The position numbers and the translations under genes were made by a program. Under the pieces are notes generated by a model. The model did not search any database and was not told the origin of the DNA. It saw nothing but the letters and a program-made list of their open reading frames with translations. From Acidobacteriota bacterium (GTDB taxonomy: Bacteria > Acidobacteriota > Thermoanaerobaculia > Multivoradales > JAGPDF01), in assembly GCA_017860005.1 (NCBI GenBank), contig JAFNAE010000005.1, forward strand, positions 1 to 35,734: 35,734 nucleotides of DNA. The letters are read 5' to 3'. Shown piece by piece: positions 15,265 to 23,450 of this stretch. Each line of letters opens with the position of its first letter. Within the stretch, counting starts at the first letter, position 1.

Positions 15265-17490
15265 TCACCGGAGCCGGTCGCGGCCGCCGGATTCCAGCCT
15301 CTCGAAGCGGGCGCCCGGGTAGTAGTGGGCGAGCAGGTCGCGGTAGCCGAGACCGCGGCGGGCCATCGCGAAGGCGCCGAACTGGCACAGGCCCACGCCG
15401 TGCCCCCAGCCCCGTCCCGTGAACTGCCAGCCCGAGGCGCCGCCGCCCCGCGTCACGCGCCGCACCGAGAAGAGCGTGTCGGGCAGGTCGAGCGTCCAGC
15501 GCACGGCGAGGCCGGAGACCTCGACCGTGGAACCGTCGCGGCCGCGCAGCAGGAGTCTGCCGACCCGGCCCGAGATGCCGCGCGCGAGGATGTCGAGGCC
15601 CGCGAAGTCGAAGCCCGGGAAGCGCTGGCGGACGGTGACCGACAGCTCGGCGTCGCTGCGGTACCGGGTCCAGATCGAGCGCGAGTGGGAGCGCTCCAGC
15701 AGCGGCGCGCCCGCCGCCACCTCCTGCACCACCGCCGCCAGGCGTCCACCCGCGAGCCAGAGCACGAGCGGGTCGCCGGCCGCGAGCGCGAGCTCGCTCG
15801 CGCGCGGGCCGCTGCCGTCGTCGCGCAGCGCCGCGACCCCGCGCTCGAGCCGGTAGCCGACCTCGCCGCCGGCGGTGCGCACCGCCAGGTCGCGTCCGCG
15901 CAGGGAGTCGAAGCGCGCCGGGCGGGGCTCGACCAGGCCGGCGCCCGCGGCGAGCCGGAGCAGCAGCTCCTCGGCCCGCGCGCCGGCGAGTGGACGGCCC
16001 TGCGCAGCGCCCTCCTCCAGGTCGGCGGCGAGCCAGGCGGCGAGCGCGCGCTCGGCGTCGCTCCAGCGCACCGCCTCCGCGCCGGCGGCCTCGCCCCCCG
16101 CTCCCGGGCGCAGGAAGACACCGGGAGAGATCGCGGCGCCGAGCTGGGAGGCGAGGAAGCGCCGCACCTCGGCGCCCTCGAGCGATGCCAGCCGGTCGGC
16201 CGGGGGGGCGAGGCCGGCCGCGGCGACCAGGCGCGCCACGGCGAGCTCGAGGTCGCGCGCGGAGCCGAGCCGCCCCGGCAGGCCCTCGATCGCGCGCGCC
16301 GTGACCGCGCGTGGCCAGGCCGGGGTCCCGGCCGCCGCGGCGAGGCGGCTGGCGCCGGCCTCGATGCAGGAGACCCCGGACAGGTAGGGCTCGCGCTTGA
16401 GCGGGAAGACGACCTCGACGTCCTCGGTGTGGCCGCCGCAGGTCGCGCTGTAGAGCGCGTCGATCGGCGCGCCGTGCCAGACCAGGACCTCCCCGGCGGT
16501 CTCCGCGATCGCCCGGTCGGAGAGCGGATGCTCGGCGCCGCGGCCGCCGTAGACCTGGCACTTCGGGGTGCCGCACAGGTCGTAGCCCTCCTCGGCGAAG
16601 CCGTTGAGGTTGCGCAGCGTGTAGCTGCGCGCCGCGACCGCCTGGGCCTTGAGCGCTTCGAGCTCGGGGTAGGAGTCGGGCCCGAGCTCCGAGGGCACGA
16701 CCCCGCGCAGGTAGTCCTCGAGCGGCAGCTCGTTGACCAGGTTGAGCCGGCCGCGGCCGTTGAGGAACGCCACCAGGGCGCCGCGATAGCGCCGGCCGGC
16801 GTGCGCGAGCGCGCCGCCAGCCGGGGCGCGCAGCACGAAGCGGCGTCCGGGCACGCGCCGCGCGCGGCCGTCGATCAGGACCTCGAGCGCGGGGTCGGAG
16901 AGCCCGGCGCCCTCCGACACCGTCCAGAAGGCGTCCAGCCCGCGGCCCTGCAGGCGCCGGCCCGCCGCCTCGGCCGCCTCCCGCGTCGGCCAGGCGCCGA
17001 GCCGCACCCGATAGAGACCGCTCGCCGCGTCGAAGCGCGCGTTCGCGCGTGCGCCGCCCAGCTGCTCGAGCCGGCGCGCCAGCGTCGCGGCCTCGTTCTC
17101 TTCGCGCACGGCGGCCACCTGCAGCCGCCAGACCGGCGGCGCGGCGCCGCCGGCCGCCGGGCGCACGCGCACCGCCGACGCCGGCTCCCAGCGCTCGTCG
17201 TCGGCCTCCGCGCTCGCGCCCGCCTCGCAACAGGCGAGGGTCAGCTCGTCGAGGTCGGTGGCGAGTCCGATGCGGACCGCGGCAGGCAGCGACGGAACCG
17301 GAGCGGGAGGCGCGGCGACCGGCGGCGGCGCGGGCGGCTCCGGCCCGGCGGCTGGCGGCGTCTCGGGGGCGGGCAGCACCTGCGGCACCACCTCCGGCGG
17401 CGGCTCGGGACGCCGCCCCGGCGACGCGCAGCCGCCCGCGAGCAGGACGAGGAGCGCGCCCAGCCTCAGCGCGCGCGCGGAGAGTCTCAC
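15265..17490 (-). CDS. SPOR- and SpoIID-domain lipoprotein, putative peptidoglycan lytic enzyme
   Basis: A 741-residue lipoprotein. The signal ends in the lipobox LLAGGC with cysteine near residue 21, followed by a Pro/Ala/Glu-rich spacer (about 25-75). A SPOR domain, which binds denuded glycan, spans about 119-193 (VWRLQVAAVREENEA). The SpoIID domain opens with LPLEDYLRGVVPSELGP, where Glu268 matches the catalytic glutamate of SpoIID lytic transglycosylases, and closes with GRGWGHGVGLCQFGAFAMAR and LLAHYYPGARF. Its two halves are separated by an insert of about 250 residues with no family I recognise. It probably cuts peptidoglycan at division or during remodelling. The GTG at 17490 lies 4 bases after the membrane-protein stop. 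Confidence 0.85.
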   Translation of the reverse strand: MRLSARALRLGALLVLLAGGCASPGRRPEPPPEVVPQVLPAPETPPAAGPEPPAPPPVAAPPAPVPSLPAAVRIGLATDLDELTLACCEAGASAEADDERWEPASAVRVRPAAGGAAPPVWRLQVAAVREENEAATLARRLEQLGGARANARFDAASGLYRVRLGAWPTREAAEAAGRRLQGRGLDAFWTVSEGAGLSDPALEVLIDGRARRVPGRRFVLRAPAGGALAHAGRRYRGALVAFLNGRGRLNLVNELPLEDYLRGVVPSELGPDSYPELEALKAQAVAARSYTLRNLNGFAEEGYDLCGTPKCQVYGGRGAEHPLSDRAIAETAGEVLVWHGAPIDALYSATCGGHTEDVEVVFPLKREPYLSGVSCIEAGASRLAAAAGTPAWPRAVTARAIEGLPGRLGSARDLELAVARLVAAAGLAPPADRLASLEGAEVRRFLASQLGAAISPGVFLRPGAGGEAAGAEAVRWSDAERALAAWLAADLEEGAAQGRPLAGARAEELLLRLAAGAGLVEPRPARFDSLRGRDLAVRTAGGEVGYRLERGVAALRDDGSGPRASELALAAGDPLVLWLAGGRLAAVVQEVAAGAPLLERSHSRSIWTRYRSDAELSVTVRQRFPGFDFAGLDILARGISGRVGRLLLRGRDGSTVEVSGLAVRWTLDLPDTLFSVRRVTRGGGASGWQFTGRGWGHGVGLCQFGAFAMARRGLGYRDLLAHYYPGARFERLESGGRDRLR

Positions 17491-17494
17491 GGTG

Positions 17495-18427
17495 TCAGGC
17501 CGGGTCGGGGAGTTCCGCGCGCACGAGCGCGACGAAGGCGGCGCCGTAGACCAGCCCGAGCAGCGTGCCGAGCACCGTCTGCACCGCGGCGACGACCAGC
17601 TGGACCGCCAGGTAGGCGCCGAGCTGCTCGCCGAGCCCGAGCTCCGAGAGCAGCTGGAGCGGAAGCAGCAGCATCGAGGCGGCGGTCGAGGCCGCCAGCA
17701 GGAGCACGAACAGCAGCAGCGAGGCGCCGAGCCGGCGGGCGACCACGCGCCCGCCGCGCCGCCAGCTCGAGGCCGCCCCCGAACCGTCGCGCGCCAGGTC
17801 CGCCTTGGCCGCCGCGGCGACCAGCGAGACGTACAGGAGCAGGAACAGGAGCGGCAGCAGCCCGCCGCAGCCGAGGCCGAAGCCCGCGGCGACACCCTGG
17901 CTGCGACCCACCAGGACCGCGGCCAGCAGCAGCGCTCCGAACAGCGCCATCGCGCCGGTCACGATCAGCAGATAGAGGTGGTACCAGCCGAAGAAGCGCC
18001 AGAAGCCGTGCCCGGCCCAGCCCGCGAGGTCGCTCCAGCCGAAGGTGCGGTAGAGCGCCCACGGGCGGCGCGGCCCGCTCCCCGCCTGGCGGTCGCCGGC
18101 GGCGAGCACGCCGAAGATGCCGGCCTGGAACCAGGCGTAGACGGCGATCGCGAGGGTGCCGAGCAGGGTCGCCCCGGCGAGCGCCGCGAGCACGCCGGCC
18201 GAGAGCCAGGTCGCCGGGTCGGCGAGCTGCGAGAGCGCCTCCGCGGGCGACCCGGCCAGACCCGCGAGGGTCCAGCCGAGCGCGATGCCGAGCGGCAGGA
18301 GCGAGGCGACGAGCAGCGCCGCGAGCGCGACCGTGGCCGCCGCCTGCGCGAGCAGCAGCTCCCAGTTCGCGCGCACGTTGGCGAGGGCGCGCCCGAGCGC
18401 GTCGAGGGCGGAGAGTCTCTGTACCAC
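17495..18427 (-). CDS. Polytopic membrane protein of unknown function
   Basis: A 310-residue, Ala/Leu-rich inner-membrane protein with about six helices. After an amphipathic N-terminus (QRLSALDALGRALANVRANW) come a helix pair, a loop with GPRRPWALYRTFGWSDLAGW and four further helices. The layout resembles the broad group of six-helix YciC/glycerophosphodiesterase-membrane-domain proteins, but there is no catalytic motif. The GTG at 18427 directly follows the TGA of the DnaC-like gene (TGAGTG), and the SpoIID gene starts 4 bases after its end. It is therefore translated as part of that operon and may help the envelope enzyme downstream. Confidence 0.75.
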   Translation of the reverse strand: MVQRLSALDALGRALANVRANWELLLAQAAATVALAALLVASLLPLGIALGWTLAGLAGSPAEALSQLADPATWLSAGVLAALAGATLLGTLAIAVYAWFQAGIFGVLAAGDRQAGSGPRRPWALYRTFGWSDLAGWAGHGFWRFFGWYHLYLLIVTGAMALFGALLLAAVLVGRSQGVAAGFGLGCGGLLPLLFLLLYVSLVAAAAKADLARDGSGAASSWRRGGRVVARRLGASLLLFVLLLAASTAASMLLLPLQLLSELGLGEQLGAYLAVQLVVAAVQTVLGTLLGLVYGAAFVALVRAELPDPA

Positions 18428-19198
18428 TCAGGTCTGGAGCAGCTTGGGCATCCGCACTTCGTAGCGGAAGTCCGTGGCGTCGAGCGTGATGGGCACGGCC
18501 ATCTCGTAGAGGCGGGAGACGAGCATGTGCGGGATGCGGTCCGCGAGCAGGTCGAACTCCGACCGGGCATCCTCCTTCTTCAGCCGGAAGTTGGTGGTGA
18601 ACAGGGTGGGCAGGCGCCGCGAGTACCGGGTGTTGAGGATGAGGTAGAGGACGTCGTTGACGAAGGCGGTCGGCTTCTGCGCGCCGAGCTCGTCGAGCAC
18701 CAGCACCGGCGCCTCGATCACCGGATCGAGCACGTCGTGCTTGGACTCGGGGCTCGAGGGATCGAAGGTGGACTGGATGCGGTGGACGAGCGAGGTGAAG
18801 TCGACGAAACGGCCGCGCACGCGGTATCGGCGGATGAGCTCGAGCAGCACCGCCGCCGCCAGGTGGGTCTTGCCGGTGCCGGGCGCACCGACCAGCAGCA
18901 GGCCGGTCTCCTTGAAGGCGCCGTCGAGGCCGAGGAACTCGTCGACGTAGCGCTGGCAGGCGGCCTTGGCCTGCATCAGCCGGGCGCGCGTCCGGTCGTC
19001 GCCGGTGGCGGTCTGGAAGCCCTGGATGGTGCAGCCGAGGTAGCGCGGCGGCACGCCCGCGGCTTCGATCAGGTGCGGCACGACGTGCCGGTCACGGCAC
19101 TCGCAGGGCCGTGCCGCCCCCGCGCCGGCGTCCGGCTGGGTGATCCAGCCGGTCCCCCCGCAGCGGGGGCATTCCGGATCCGCGATCGCTCGGGCCAC
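18428..19198 (-). CDS. DnaC/IstB-like AAA+ ATPase with N-terminal zinc finger
   Basis: A 256-residue ATPase of the DnaC/DnaI/IstB group. The N-terminus holds a zinc site, CPRCGGTGW followed by CECRDRH (residues 10-37). Walker A is GAPGTGKTHLAAA, Walker B is VLVLDELGA, sensor 1 is TTNF, and an arginine-rich C-terminal part follows (DRIPHMLVSRL). By family it may load the replicative helicase, as DnaC and DnaI do. An insertion-sequence IstB is unlikely since no transposase is nearby. The GTG at 19198 is supported by a TACGAT box placed for leaderless transcription. It leads the operon with the six-helix protein and the SpoIID lipoprotein, an odd pairing of replication-type and envelope genes. 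Confidence 0.85.
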   Translation of the reverse strand: MARAIADPECPRCGGTGWITQPDAGAGAARPCECRDRHVVPHLIEAAGVPPRYLGCTIQGFQTATGDDRTRARLMQAKAACQRYVDEFLGLDGAFKETGLLLVGAPGTGKTHLAAAVLLELIRRYRVRGRFVDFTSLVHRIQSTFDPSSPESKHDVLDPVIEAPVLVLDELGAQKPTAFVNDVLYLILNTRYSRRLPTLFTTNFRLKKEDARSEFDLLADRIPHMLVSRLYEMAVPITLDATDFRYEVRMPKLLQT

Positions 19199-19204
19199 GG
19201 CGGG

Positions 19205-19210
19205 ATCGTA
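19205..19210 (-). promoter_or_regulatory. Putative -10 box of the DnaC-like operon, leaderless start
   Basis: TACGAT on the minus strand followed by CCCGCC and GTG. The predicted +1 is 19198, the first base of the start codon. It lies in the 42-base gap behind hspR. No -35 box is recognisable. Confidence 0.5.
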
Positions 19211-19240
19211 GCAAAGCGGCCCCGGCCGCGGTGCGACGCC

Positions 19241-19624
19241 TCAGCGCTTGACCAGGGCGCGGTGGGAGACGGGGACCAGGGCGCGGGTGCGGTCGACGCC
19301 GTGGCGGTGGTCGCGCTCGAGCTGGTCGAGCGCGGCGCGCAGCCCCTCGAGGTCGGACTCGAGCCGCCCGAGCTGCTCGCGCAGGCCGAGGATGACCTCG
19401 ACTCCCGCGAGGTTGACGCCCAGGTCCCGGGTCAGGGTGAGGATCGACTCCAGGCGCTGGATCGCCGCTTCGTCGTAGAGCCGGGTGTTGCCCGCCGAGC
19501 GCGCCGGGCGGATCAGGCCGTGCCGCTCGTAGAGGCGCAGCGTCTGCGGATGGACCTTGTAGGTCTCCGCCACCACGCTGATCATCACGTAGCGCGGCTC
19601 GCCGCCGCGCCGGCGCCGGGCCAA
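19241..19624 (-). CDS. hspR: HspR, MerR-family heat-shock repressor
   Basis: A 127-residue regulator. The MerR winged-helix has VMISVVAETYKVHPQTLRLYERHGLIRPAR (split here at the turn), RSAGNTRLYDEAAIQRLESI and a coiled coil (about 70-115). The HPQTLRLYE sequence and the place directly behind dnaK identify it as HspR, which represses the dnaK operon and uses DnaK as corepressor. I chose the TTG at 19624, with GAGG five bases upstream and 7 bases after the dnaK stop; an ATG at 19663 is in frame but inside dnaK. No perfect HAIR operator was found upstream of dnaK, only an unrelated inverted repeat. Confidence 0.88.
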   Translation of the reverse strand: MARRRRGGEPRYVMISVVAETYKVHPQTLRLYERHGLIRPARSAGNTRLYDEAAIQRLESILTLTRDLGVNLAGVEVILGLREQLGRLESDLEGLRAALDQLERDHRHGVDRTRALVPVSHRALVKR

Positions 19625-19631
19625 TTCCGCC

Positions 19632-21518
<1,887 letters not shown>

Positions 21519-21526
21519 GGTCTCTT

Positions 21527-21534
21527 CCTCCTCC
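21527..21534 (-). promoter_or_regulatory. Ribosome binding site of dnaK
   Basis: GGAGGAGG on the minus strand, eight bases before the TTG start at 21518. It confirms TTG as the start of dnaK and contrasts with the leaderless genes nearby. Confidence 0.75.
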
Positions 21535-21585
21535 GCAGCCGCGAAGCGTAATTCCTGAGCAGGTCTGTGTAAAGCCCGCTCGGCA

Positions 21586-21605
21586 CCTTATCTAACACCA
21601 TAAGG
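21586..21605. promoter_or_regulatory. Inverted repeat CCTTAT-N8-ATAAGG upstream of dnaK
   Basis: A perfect 6-base inverted repeat with an 8-base spacer, about 70-90 bases upstream of dnaK, in the most AT-rich stretch of the window. On the dnaK strand the sequence around it (GTTAGATAAGG) could also hold a -10-like element. It is a candidate operator for HspR or another repressor. It does not match the actinobacterial HAIR (CTTGAGT-N7-ACTCAAG) or the CIRCE element. Confidence 0.4.
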
Positions 21606-21642
21606 CTAAGATTTCTTTCCTTGCACCTTCGACTCTTCAGCC

Positions 21643-21746
21643 CTGGGCAGGAACTTCAACAGAGACAAAGACTTCCATCGAAGGAGCCGAGGCGGATGGG
21701 TGTCGGCGAGCTCTCGCGCCGGCGGCGGGCCAAGCGGCTGGCACCT
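21643..21746. repeat. Intergenic repeat, copy A
   Basis: A roughly 104-base unit. It shares with copy B a 19-base identical block (21656-21674, TCAACAGAGACAAAGACTT), the block GGCGAGCTC (21705-21713) and the 16-base end CAAGCGGCTGGCACCT (21731-21746). All three anchors are displaced by exactly 147 bases in copy B, so the units align without net insertion or deletion. The parts between anchors have diverged. The unit is not inside any convincing coding frame. Confidence 0.6.
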
Positions 21747-21789
21747 GACGGCGCCGCACCTCACGGCGCTGCTGGCACCTGACCTCGGT

Positions 21790-21893
21790 CCTGGGCGGAA
21801 CCTCAACAGAGACAAAGACTTTCGTTTAGAGAGGCGACGTGAGGCGGGGGCGGCGAGCTCCCGCCCCAGTGCCCGGACAAGCGGCTGGCACCT
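21790..21893. repeat. Intergenic repeat, copy B
   Basis: Second copy of the unit, with its anchors at 21803-21821, 21852-21860 and 21878-21893. The 43 bases between copies A and B contain imperfect repeats of CACCTGACGGCGCCG and CACCTCACGGCGCTG and a further CTGGCACCTGAC. Both copies point the same way, so this is a direct repeat. Confidence 0.6.
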
Positions 21894-21917
21894 CGCCCGG
21901 CAGCCCCGGTGGCCGGC

Positions 21918-21933
21918 CAAGCGGCTGGCACCT
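21918..21933. repeat. Third copy of the repeat end motif
   Basis: CAAGCGGCTGGCACCT again, identical to the last 16 bases of copies A and B, 40 bases behind copy B. It is followed by GGCGGCACCTGACGG. The upstream part of the unit is missing, so this is a solo end. Short CTGGCACC motifs of this type often belong to dispersed intergenic repeats; I infer a family but cannot count copies outside the window. Confidence 0.5.
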
Positions 21934-21968
21934 GGCGGCACCTGACGGCGAAGAGTCGAGGCGCGGGG

Positions 21969-23441
21969 TCAGTCCAGGAGGACCAGCGGGACGCCGGTCT
22001 CGTCCTGGACGGCTGCGAACAGGGTGCGGTCGAGCAGCACGTCGCCGGCCACCGTCTCGGTGATGGGGGCGTCCGCGCCGCCCTCCTCCTGCGCGCCCGC
22101 CAGGACGAGCGCGTAGCTGTCCTCCGTGGGCTGGAAGACGAGACCCCGGCCGGCGGTGTCGTAGCGCTGCCGGGGCGCGAGCAGGCCGCGCGCGATCAGG
22201 TCTTCGAGGCTCGCCGGGTATCGGCCCTCGAGCAGGTAGAAGCGCCGCGCGGCGCGGTCGATGGCGCTCAGCCGCGCCTGCCGCTCGAGCCGCGAGAGCC
22301 CCTCGCGCTGCGCCTTCTGCGCCGGATAGGGCATCAGCACCAGGGCCGGGCTCAGCAACGCGCCCACCAGCACCGCGGCCGCGGCCAGGCCGCTGACCAC
22401 CGCCGTCGCGCGCGCGAGCGCGCCCCGGTCGGCAGGCGTCTCCGGCGCTTCCTCGACCTCGCGTCCCGGCCGCTCCGGCTCGGCGCCGGCCCACTCCGTC
22501 CTCACGGCCCACTCCGTCCGCTCGGCGCGCTCGGCGCGCTCGGGCGCGCCGCGGGCCGGGCGCCCGGGGCCCGGAGCCTCCGCTCCGGCCTGCGTCCCGC
22601 GTTCGGCCCGTACCGGCGCCGCAGCCACGGCGGGCGCGGGCACGGCCGCGGGCACGGCCGCGGGCGGCTCGTCGCCGGCCTCGCGCTCGCCGGCGGGACG
22701 CACCAGGCCCGCCCGCAACAGGTGGAAGAGCGCGTACTGGGTACGCACCTCACCGAGGCTGGTGTCGTGGGCGAGCTGCTCGGCCGGCGTGTGACCGTCC
22801 AGGTGGTCGAGGATCGTGCGCTCGTCGGCCGAGATCCAGATCGCGTCGGGGTCGCGCTCGGACGGGGGGATCGCTTCGCGCGCCACCCGCAGCGGACGCA
22901 TCGAGGGCACCCGCTCGTAGGCGACGAAGCCGTGCGGCAGCACGCCCGCGACCGTGCCCTCGCCGAGCAGGTCGCGCATCGACCGGTAGAGGACCTCCTC
23001 GACCGACAGCGGCTCCATGCCCTCCTCGTAGGCGACCTCCTCGCCGCTGTAGAACTTGAACTCGCCCTGGCGCCAGCGCAGGACCTCGAGCAGGAGACGG
23101 TAGGTCTGGAAGCGCAGCGCCTGGAGGAGCTGCTCGCGGGTCAGCGCCCCGCGCCGGATCAGGAAGTCGGCCAGGCGCTCGCCGGCGGTGGTGCGGTGCT
23201 CCTCGGACAACCTCTGGAAGCGGTCCGGCGGGAGGATCCCCTGGCTCGCCAGGACGTCACCGAGCATCTCCTCGAAGCTCTGATTGAGCGCATCCGCCGC
23301 GACGATCCGCCCCTCGTGAAAGGAGACCGCGAGAATGTCGCTCTCGCCCTGCACGGTGAGGATGCCGGTCTTCTGCTGCGCCGCGACGACCTGGAGGATG
23401 TCCGGCAGCCTGAAGATGGAGAGATCGCCCTCGAGCGCCAT
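21969..23441 (-). CDS. DUF4388 (PATAN) domain protein with membrane helix and pilin-like C-terminal part
   Basis: A 490-residue protein. The N-terminal DUF4388 region (about 1-150) begins MALEGDLSIFRLPDILQVVA and contains KTGILTVQGESDILAVSFHEGRIVAA, split here by description; such domains occur in signalling proteins linked to motility and gliding. A helical region (about 150-260) and a Pro/Ala/Glu-rich linker with AERTEW-type repeats follow. A single membrane helix lies near 365-390. The C-terminal RRFYLLEGRYPASLEDLIARGL resembles the second half of type II secretion major pseudopilin domains. The ATG is 9 bases behind the TPR gene. The cytoplasmic N-terminus joined to a periplasmic tail suggests a membrane-spanning scaffold or sensor. 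Confidence 0.8.
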   Translation of the reverse strand: MALEGDLSIFRLPDILQVVAAQQKTGILTVQGESDILAVSFHEGRIVAADALNQSFEEMLGDVLASQGILPPDRFQRLSEEHRTTAGERLADFLIRRGALTREQLLQALRFQTYRLLLEVLRWRQGEFKFYSGEEVAYEEGMEPLSVEEVLYRSMRDLLGEGTVAGVLPHGFVAYERVPSMRPLRVAREAIPPSERDPDAIWISADERTILDHLDGHTPAEQLAHDTSLGEVRTQYALFHLLRAGLVRPAGEREAGDEPPAAVPAAVPAPAVAAAPVRAERGTQAGAEAPGPGRPARGAPERAERAERTEWAVRTEWAGAEPERPGREVEEAPETPADRGALARATAVVSGLAAAAVLVGALLSPALVLMPYPAQKAQREGLSRLERQARLSAIDRAARRFYLLEGRYPASLEDLIARGLLAPRQRYDTAGRGLVFQPTEDSYALVLAGAQEEGGADAPITETVAGDVLLDRTLFAAVQDETGVPLVLLD

Positions 23442-23450
23442 CGCCGGTCC

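Larger units (their letters stand above)
21519..21968. other. Intergenic region between the DUF4388 gene and dnaK
   Basis: About 450 bases without a supported gene. From the dnaK side it holds the ribosome site (21527-21534), an AT-richer leader with an inverted repeat (21586-21605), two direct repeat units (21643-21746 and 21790-21893) and a solo repeat end (21918-21933). The stop of the DUF4388 gene follows at 21969. Short open frames cross the repeats on both strands, but they lack ribosome sites and do not keep one frame or sequence between the two copies. Confidence 0.6.

Noticed and set aside
15265-17490. Evidence of endospore formation from the SpoIID domain
   Set aside because: SpoIID-type domains occur in many non-sporulating bacteria. 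The lipobox, SPOR domain and other genes indicate a Gram-negative envelope.
14101-18489. A very long open frame on the plus strand opposite ychF, the SpoIID gene and the membrane-protein gene
   Set aside because: It is antisense to three well-supported genes, low in complexity (Arg, Glu, Gln, His rich) and has no domain. It follows from the GC-rich third positions of the real genes.
18428-19198. DnaC-like ATPase as an insertion-sequence helper (IstB)
   Set aside because: No transposase or terminal repeats are nearby. The zinc finger and operon context differ from IS21.
21643-21933. CRISPR array
   Set aside because: Only two long diverged units 147 bases apart and a solo end; no short identical repeats with regular spacers and no cas genes.
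21606-21941. Small open frames across the intergenic repeats on both strands
   Set aside because: No ribosome sites; the frame and peptide are not conserved between the two repeat copies. Only the DNA anchors are conserved.
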